Of a DNA stretch of 64,000 nucleotides, positions 25,001 to 34,000 are shown one piece after another. Position numbers and translations under genes: made by a program. Below the pieces are notes generated by a model that worked only from the letters and a program-made list of their open reading frames with translations, did no database searches and was not told the DNA's origin. Each line of letters opens with the position of its first letter. The first letter of the stretch is position 1. This DNA is from Ligustrum vulgare (lineage: Eukaryota; Streptophyta; Magnoliopsida; Lamiales; Oleaceae), in NCBI GenBank assembly GCA_963555705.1, contig OY743181.1, positions 30,260,513 through 30,324,512 on the forward strand, read 5' to 3'.

Positions 25001-28000
25001 AAAAATCATTGAACAATTAGAAAAAAAAAATATGGAGAAAATTGATTATTATTTTGGAAACCACATCACCCTAGATCCAAAATAGAATTAACGGAAAATA
25101 TTATTATAAGAGTAATATATGATGTATACTATACAAGATACACAAGAACTCAAAACCCAAATAAAATAATTGCTTGATCAAAAACTAATTAGATCTAGTA
25201 ATAGACCTAATAATAGTCCAGCTTTTATGGTCATGAAACATGTTGAACAAATTAGGGGAAATCTAGAATGGTAATAAATTATAAAGAACTAAATAAATAT
25301 ACCAGATTTGATGGATACTTTTTACTAAATAAGGAAATTTTAATAAATTTTGTAAAAGGAAAACAATATTATTCTAAATTTGATTGTAAATCAGGATTTT
25401 TGCAAATTAAAATGGAAGAAGATAGTATACAATATACAGCATTTAGTACACCTCAAGGTAAATATGAATGGATAGTAATGTCTTTTGGTATAAACATGCA
25501 CCACAAATATATCAAAAAAATGGATTACATATTTAAAAATTTAATGAATTGATCGTATATGTTGATAATATATTGATATTTTCTAATAATAGATAAGAAC
25601 ATAGAAACCATTTAATACAGTTCATAAATGAATGTAGAAAAGAAGGAATTGTTCTTTCTAAAAAGAAAGTCAAATAAAAAAAAAGAAATTGATTTTTTTG
25701 GATTATCAATAGATAAAAAAGGAATAAAATCGCAAACTCGTATACCTAAAAAGATAGAAAATCAAAAGATAAATTAGAATCAAAAGAACAAATACAAAAT
25801 TTTTTAGGATGCTTAAATTATGCAGAAGAATTTATTGAAAATCTTTAAAAAAAGAGACATAAAAGCCAGATTTTGCTTAGAAAAACAAATACAAAGAGAT
25901 GGAGTGAAGAACATACAAAAGTTGTTAAATCACTCAAAGAAGAATGTAAAAGTTTACCAAAATTAAGATTACCATATGAAAATGATAATCTAGTAGTTAA
26001 TACAGATGCCTCACATAAATATTAGACAGCAATATTAAAAACAAATCTTAATGAAATTTGCAAATATTCCTGTAGAATCTTTAATCAAGAAAAAAAAAAT
26101 TATACTACCCATGAAAAGAATTATTATAGAAATAAAAAGTTCTCATTAACAAATTAGCCACCAACGATTGCATAGAAAGCATTCATTTTCGGTCTCATAA
26201 GAAAAGCACAAGAGCCCAAAAATGTCTAGCATCAAAATAAGAGAGGTGAAAAGGCATTTCACCGGATAAGATCAGCAAGAAAAGCCTCCGGAGCTCCATT
26301 CTCTCACTCTCCACCGCCTTTTTCAAATTGCTGGGGGCGTACGCAATCCCCATTCTTTATTCTTTAGAGAAGTTCTTCGAGCAAACCTAGACTTCCTAAA
26401 CGAATGCTGGCAAGACCACCAAAGGCAAGAAGCTGCAATGGTGGGATTCTCTCCTCGGAGAAATTGAGCGGTAGTAGCTGCAGGGGCCTCGCGCTAGGTG
26501 AATCCATTTCTGAGCAAGGCATGGTTTCCTTATCTTTTGTTTTTGTTTGCAGTGAGGGTTCAGATACTAAGGTAATCGCCCCTAATAAGGTAAGGCGTAA
26601 TAACAACCTTCGGAACATCTTCCGTTTCCCTAAGTGCCATGGATAACTGGGAAGATTCTTTAACAACAGATTTCGCCAACAACAAACTCCTTCTTGTTTG
26701 ACAACTCTTTCAACAGCTCGCACACAATGATATTGCGTATAATGATTACAGAAGATTTTTAGATTGCTAAGGATAAAGATTTATCAAGTCCAAGTTCGGG
26801 AAGTCTGTTTCAGTATCAATCCCTAAAAAACGTTCCCAAAAATGACTGTCCGTACCTAACGAGGGAGTATTTCCAGACGATGCAATACTGGCCTCAGTTT
26901 CTTAGTTTTCAGCTTGAGGATCTTTTCTTTATTATAAAGGTTTACAATTTCTTAGTCTAATCTTGGTAGATTTGTACACTTTTCCGTCAAGCCTATTTAA
27001 TACAAAATCTCTTAAGGTATTACTCCTTTGGGGGAATTCAAACAAAAAAAAGTAAAAACATTTAATGTTTTCACTCTTATTGCTTCAATCCATTGTTTTG
27101 CTTTGTTATCTGACTAATGAAACCTGGGCGGGCATTTATTGACATTAGCGTCCTTTCAAAAAAGAAAGAAGAGAAAGAACTGGGAGTTGGTTGACCTTCC
27201 GCCAGAACCTCAGACAATCAGTAAGAAATGGTTCTTAAGATTAAACGCAAGGTGGACAGATCTATTGAAAGGTATAAGGCTCGCCTTGTGGCTAAGGGCT
27301 TTAAAGGAGGGAATTGATTATGATGATACATTCCCTCTAGTTCTTAGACTCGTCTCGATTAGGCTCATTCTAGCCATTCTCGCACATATGGATCTAGAGC
27401 TCTACCAAATGTTCAAACTTCATTTCTTAATGGGGATCTTGACGAAGAGATCTATATGGACCAACATGTCGGGTGGCTCTGTAAGTAAATGGTCTACATC
27501 CCCAAGCAAGAGCAGGAAAGAGGAATGACTCGGGTTCAAAGTCTACTTCAAAGGTAAGAGGAAAGACAGAAAGGGATCTGTGCCTGCTGCCTCTGACGCT
27601 ACTTGGTAAACTCGGTCAAATGCATGTGCCATAGCCGAAGCCTTTTAGGGTTCAAATGCAACTAAAAATGAAACGGATACTTGCTCAGATGTGAGAAGAT
27701 GCTCGAGCTGCTAGCTCTGATGCTGATGGGGTTATAAGTCAATGAGATAATAAGCTCCTGCTGCTTGCTCCTATGTGACTAGAGGATCCAAAACAGGCTG
27801 TGCTCCTACCTTCATTGTGAAGCGAGGCTGACACAAGGCCCGGATCTGCTTGATCTCTAACGATTGGATATGGAAGGGATACTCTGCCAATTGGGATCTC
27901 CTTTCTAGGGACAAAGAAAGAGGTGATCTAAAGCGAGTGCTCTCCCTCATGCTCAACGCGTTGCTCAGAGAACTGATAGCGAACAGGTTATGGCACGTTT

Positions 28001-31000
28001 CAGAAGAGCTCCGAGGAACTGGGCACCAGCTCTCGATTCTTCCTTTAGCCGTGGATAGTAGAAGCGATGTGCTCAAGAGCGACGGAAGGGGAGAATCTCA
28101 GTTGGCCTTATCTAGTGTGAAAGAAATTTGGATCAAGTACTCCCCAGAGGTGCCCCTTTTCGGTAATAGAAGATGTCAAGTACACTGAAATACCAAAGCC
28201 ACTTTGGGTACTTTAGTCTGTTTATTCCCAAAAGAGAGGGCTAATTGAGAGTAGTTGATAAAATCTGTTTTCATATAATTCGTACTCAAAGAAGTGGAGA
28301 ACAAGCGTAGCGATAGCGGAGCGAACAATCCAGGCGGATAAATCAACAAAAGGAGAGAGCCCGGAAGCGGGGGCCCCACTCATATAGAAGGAAGACTCCT
28401 CTCCGGTCTACCGAGACTCTGTGATCCAAGAAAGGTAGTTTCAGCGAAAGATTAAGCCTTCTGACCGGAGCGAAATCCTCCTATCAAAAAGGCCCCATTG
28501 GATCTACAATAGAATATACATCCTGGTACTATCAGCCCATACTTAGGATCAAACGGCACATGCACGAATTCGTACGTGACAGACGCATGGTATACCTACT
28601 ATTGGATTTGAACCAATGACCAATGCCTTATGAGAGCAAGACTCTAACCGCTGAGCCAAGTAGGTAAGATTTATACCTACCACATAGAGATTCCCCGGAG
28701 GGGGCCCTTGCAGACAGACACAAAGAGAAATCGATAGTAACCAAAGACGTGTCATCTTCTAGCCCTGCCTACCCTTCTAAGGTTAAAAGAGGTGTCATTT
28801 CTTTTCTCTGGACGCCTTTCCTTGGTATTATTTTGAGCTGCTTATGCCTCTCCAGATCTCCCATTCTTTGGAGCTAATTAATTGAGCGGAACGAGCAGTG
28901 TATACAGAGTGAGCGAAGAGGAGAGAGCCATGAGGGGGCCCCTAGAAGAATCCGATAGCGTAGCTCCAGCAACTAAAAGGTTAGCTACACCGGGAAATGT
29001 AGTTGTTGAAGAACTCATCGTTTAGGTTCATCAATAACTGGCATTGCTCCATGACGGGCTTCCCTCTTTCCTGGGTGCTTCTTTATGAGCTTAGAAGCGA
29101 TGTCTTTCATCGAGGTCCCGGCTCAAAAGGTGTTGTTAACTGGTCTTAAAAGGCATTTTCGACTAAAGACAATTGAACTCATCGGAGATGTGCCAGTTCG
29201 ATCCGCTCCTGGTCTTGTTTTTCGAGATTCTTCCTGCCAATCAAGATCATAATTCCAATCCCGAGGGATCCTCAACTGTTGTGATCGTAGCATGTCACGC
29301 CATGGTCATTTTTTTATTTTCCTTGTACGGTCCCATTCTCTCCTTCCCTAGCTGACAGTAGTTAGGTTCTTGGATTGAGTCTTAGCCCAGCAACTTGTCC
29401 ATGGACTGCTAGCTATATGCCTAACACATGCAAGTCGAAGCCCCAAACGAAGGGCGGTGGGAACGAGCGAAGCGATAGCGAAACGAGTGGAACATGCGTA
29501 GCGAACAAGAAGAGCTCTTTAGTGCTGCTTCCCCCGATTTACTACCATTGAAAAAGGCTAGGATCAATCCGGATCATCGGACAAAATTTGTCAAAGTAAA
29601 CGTACCCTTACAACGATTGAGAGATTGAAAGAGACCAGGAGGATCAGATCGGAACGGGGATGACCCGGGGCCCCTCCGGGTATAACAACCATAGGTCTTG
29701 CAGATCCCCTTCTCTTTGTGTTCATCATTTCGTGGATTTGGCTTGCCAAAGTTCTAGCATATTCTTATTCTGACTTACATCAATGTCTGAAGTAACTTAT
29801 CTTGGAACGAAAGAGTTGGTGTCGTATGGAACTACTATCGGGAAAGCTGAGTAGGTTTATCGGAACTTTCCTTTCCGCTCTTTCTCCGTAAGCTCCATTA
29901 GTGACGAGTCGTTTCTAACCAACTTCCAAACTTAGTATGCAAGCTCAAGAAAGCGATTTACGTTACGGCCTTAAACAAGCTAAAGCAGGCACCAAGAGCT
30001 TGGTTTGAGGTGCAACAGCATGTATAAGTGCCGAAATAGGAGTAGAGGAAGAAGCCGGTTTTTTCTCAAAGAAGTCAATTGGATCATTCAATGTTTATAA
30101 GGAGGTCGACATCATATATTGTCCTTCTTCTGGTTTATGTGGATGACATTGCTTTCTCTAGTAATGACTTAGCCTCGATAAAGGAGCTTACGAGAAAATT
30201 AAGAACCCGATTTGATATGAAAGATTTAGGGGACTCCAATTTCTAGGGGAAGAAGTCCTTAGCCATCTTGTGAGGAGTGAAACAGCTTGACCATAAGGAA
30301 AGGAGTGAAAACAGGATGAGCTTTCTGCTTTCATTTCAGGGAGTTGTTTTTGCTCCTCACCTTGATAACAGAAATCTTGCACTTTCTATATCCAAAAGGT
30401 TCTCCCATAGCATTTTACATCCAACTGCGAAACTGCTGGGGGTTAGGAAATGGAACCAGACTGCCAAACATGCTGACTCAAATTCGCTTTGAAGAAAGGA
30501 ACCAAACCATGGTGTTAGACGGACCCGGCCAAAAGCCGGACTTGGAATTGGCTATACCAATAGGCACAGAATTTCACTATCACCCGTCTAAAGACCTAAA
30601 TCTGTAGCCTAGCTAGCGCGCCCAACGAATTCCATTTCTCAAACTGGCCTGCTGAATGAACCCGCGAAAAGAGGTGTTTTAGTCTTTCTCCTTCTACGTT
30701 TTTTGCCCTGGTCATGACACTTGGAAAAGCTACCCGTGTATTCATGGCACCGACCGGGGGAAACGCGCAACCTAGGAATGCGAACCCTACTTTAGGTTGA
30801 TTTAGCCGATCAAAATAAAGAAAGTAGATCACGAAACTCAACCGGTCACTCCACCGAAGAAGGGTAGTTGAGAAGGTAATCTAGGAATTCCGTCTTCTAC
30901 GATGTTTGCTCTGAAACTGGTTCATACTGGAAGAATGGATGGTGCAGGAGTCTCTCTTCTGAGACTTGGACTGATGAACTCTGTAATCTATACTCTCCAA

Positions 31001-34000
31001 CCTTCCTCGATACCCTAGAGGTCGACTGTTGCGGTTGGTAGAATAGGCTTCAGATAGAGGAAAAATAGACTATTAGACGAAATCCTGACTTTGGAGGATA
31101 AAGACTGATCTGAATTTTAGGATTCTGCTTGCTGGATTAGCACAAATTGAGCTATCTGACGCAATGAAAGAGATCCCTTACCGGTCGGATTCAACAACTA
31201 GCAAGCCTAGCTGGGATAGAAACCGAACCTACTAACAAAAAAGGAACTATTAGAGGACTGCTCACTAACTCCTTTCCTTTTCTCTAGCATTGAACTGGCT
31301 CTGCTCCTTGCTGGAGGAAAAATGAACGATATTATGTATGTTATTCGAAGCCTTTTAGAAGTCCGAGCTTTCCTTTCAATTCGTGTAGCGAGGTCCTCTT
31401 CTTGCTTTTGTGCCCTAGCATTCTACTTTTCGCTCCTCTCTCTTCCTTTGGTCGAGTGGCTTCGCTCCTACCCTTCCTTTATCCTCCTTGCGCTATGAAT
31501 TGGCTTTCTTGTTGTTAATGGGCAGACAAACTTATGACCCAGACGTGGGTGGGCTTTTTTCTAAGGATAAAGTATTCCCTTAATATCCTTTCTCGGGTAT
31601 CTAGCTTACGGAAGACAAGGTCTTGATGTTCTATAGATGAACTAGCATAACAGACATGACTTAGACAAGCAAGACAAATCTTAATCACTCGTCCTCCTCT
31701 TGACTACAAAGCAGCCGTCGCTCTTAAATGGCTATCCTAACGGGAATCATCGGCTGATGAAGAAAAGGTTGGCTTACCTGTGCTCTTCCTCTTAAGAAAG
31801 TGTAATATGACTAAAGTATGGGTGCGGGAGGAATAAACCTACAGACGATCTTTTGGACCGGTTTCCCAAGGTGTGATTCTGGTTCCAGGCCCTTAACCCA
31901 GCGCTCGTGGAGATAACGAGAAAAACATTTTCTCGGTTGGACAACTTTGTGACGATCACCAAAGCTATGCCATCTTTACTCCAACTTCCTCTGTGTTGTC
32001 AAGGATCTACAAACGCATAATGTCATAGCGTGAGGGTGCCGCCCGTAGCCAACCCAACTTATATGCTTTAGACCTTGATTCCTTTCTTCCTCTGTTCAAA
32101 AATCTTGGATGCCGTCGTTTTGGAATAGTGGGCCTAGCAATGGAGTTTTGCAGGTAAACAAAGAACAACATGAGCTCTGACCGCCCAAGAGAAGCTTCTT
32201 TGGATCCCGTGGATTATGCTCGTCGAAGCAGTCCACTGCTAGCACCCAGTCGAACTTGATCCACCGGGCTTAATGCTTTTTTTAGTGGATCATGCCGGAG
32301 TACTTTTTGGCATTTAAGCCTTATCTGCGACTTTTGGAAGGCCCTCTCCAACTGTTTTAGAATAAAGGAGGGTCGGACGTGATCGTAGCCCGATAGCTAT
32401 TCCTGCCCCAACATAACCAATGGGGGTCCGATAGTTAGGGCTAAGACTGAACAGAAGGCGACTACCCAATCTCTCTTTGAAAGCGGGTGCCCGGAGATGT
32501 TTGTGCTAGCGTTTTGGGGGCTAGGTTTTTTAAGCAAGCTTTAAATGCTCCGAAATATTTCACTACCATCCATTACTTGAGACGGAAGCAGCTATCCCTA
32601 GAGTGTCTCGGGAGCTAAACCCTGGGAGTGAGATACATTCTGGGAAAATCAAACTTCCATCGAAGAGAAGCAAATGAAAGGCTTTCATAAAAATTCTCGT
32701 AGAATCGAGAATGAAGTTTTCATTCTGTACATGCCAGATCATGAATTAGTAATTGCATCCAATTTTCAAAAAAAATCCCAATTGTGTCGAACTTTCCATT
32801 TTTGGAATGGAATAGGATCAAGATCAAACCTTATTCCATGGTATTTACATGAGGTTCCTCTTTAAGAAAGTCCCCGAGAGGGCTTTTATATATAAAAAAA
32901 TCATTATTGAAACTGACAATTCTCAAATGTAGGATTAGTTGAGAATAAATTACCATTAGAACCTCAATACAGGAGACTTCATAGATGACAAACTTAGTTA
33001 GCATTTTATACTTTTGATATAGTTCATATTAAATGTGTCAATAATTATCTTGCAACTTTTTTAAGCAGGAATATAGAATTCGCCGATGGATAATATCAAG
33101 CAATCGTTGATAGATGTCAGGAGGCGGATGGACTTCCTCATGGAGGAAGCTGATGGTATACAAGTTGGAATTGAGCAGATGATAAAAAATCTTCAACAAA
33201 ATGTTAAATTGTTGATGAAAATCTATGTCTCTCATTTCAAATATACCAAACAATCGAGCGATAGAATTAGTGATATTGGATCACAATTTGAGTCGTTAAA
33301 TACCAAACAAGTTGATACCAAATAGGTTATACAAAATATACAATCAGGTACACATCTGGAAGGAAGCAGTATTGGACCCATGATCAAAAGAGATGAACCA
33401 AGCCTTCAAAAGGTGACAATAAAAACCAATGATGAACATACAAGGGTAATCCGAATTCGAACTAATGAACAAAACGATGATTCCCCTTTATTACTAAAAG
33501 AAGAAGAATACAAAAATCTTGTCAAAGTGATATATAGACTCCAAGAAAATGATTGTTATTTCATAGCATCTTGAGGCTATGTTTACCCACGATTAATAGT
33601 TACCAAGGGAGGAAACCCTTTCATGACAAAAATGACACCTGACTATGGATTTTTAGATCTAATCCATCGTTGAAAAGATGTAAAAGAAATTGAAAAATTT
33701 GATGATATATTTAAAAGTGAAATCTCAAAACTTGCTCAATTCAATTAGTCCAAAAATCTATGGGAGGATATTTTATCCACTAGAGCAAATTATTACAGTT
33801 GGATATGTCGGATGAGATTTTCAAATTGCAGTCGGACAAAATACCAAAGCTTTACCAAATATAACAAGGTTATGAATTAAGTCCCAAAGAGTTTTAGGAA
33901 TGAAGGTTCTATACAACATTGCCAAGAACCTATTTAATAAAAAGTTCAAATGCTTATGTCAATACGAAGGATGGAGACTCCTTACAAATAATGGAAAAGG

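Larger units (their letters stand above)
22376..26147 (+). mobile_element. Endogenous pararetrovirus, segment B (coat to RNase H)
   Basis: Plus-strand viral sequence joined head-on to arm A near 22376. Domain order is coat-like region, movement-like region, protease region, reverse transcriptase, RNase H. It stops at 26147 inside RNase H where organellar DNA begins and resumes at 32894. Dozens of stops, frameshifts and A-runs make it non-coding as it stands. A coat region before movement protein, both before RT, resembles cavemo-/solendovirus order rather than caulimovirus order; this is inference from order alone. Confidence 0.85.
26148..32893 (+). other. Nuclear insert of mitochondrial-type DNA (NUMT), about 6.7 kb
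   Basis: A block markedly richer in G+C than its flanks. Its sequence style is that of plant mitochondrial spacers, including recurring GAACGAGCGAAGCGATAGCG-like strings near 28310 and 29460. It contains a plastid-type tRNA-Met(CAU) gene, an SSU-rRNA-like snippet and copia fragments, a mix usual in angiosperm mitochondrial genomes. Both edges abut viral RNase H sequence (26147 and 32894) with only a few bases of the uninterrupted arm-A version missing. No intact mitochondrial protein gene was recognised. The many open frames here (for example 26364-26723, 27771-28188, 30277-30841) show no known protein. Plastid origin for part of it is possible. Confidence 0.75.

Noticed and set aside
26364..30841. 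Several 60-110-codon frames in the organellar block
   Set aside because: Higher GC makes chance frames longer; none matches a mitochondrial or plastid gene I recognise.
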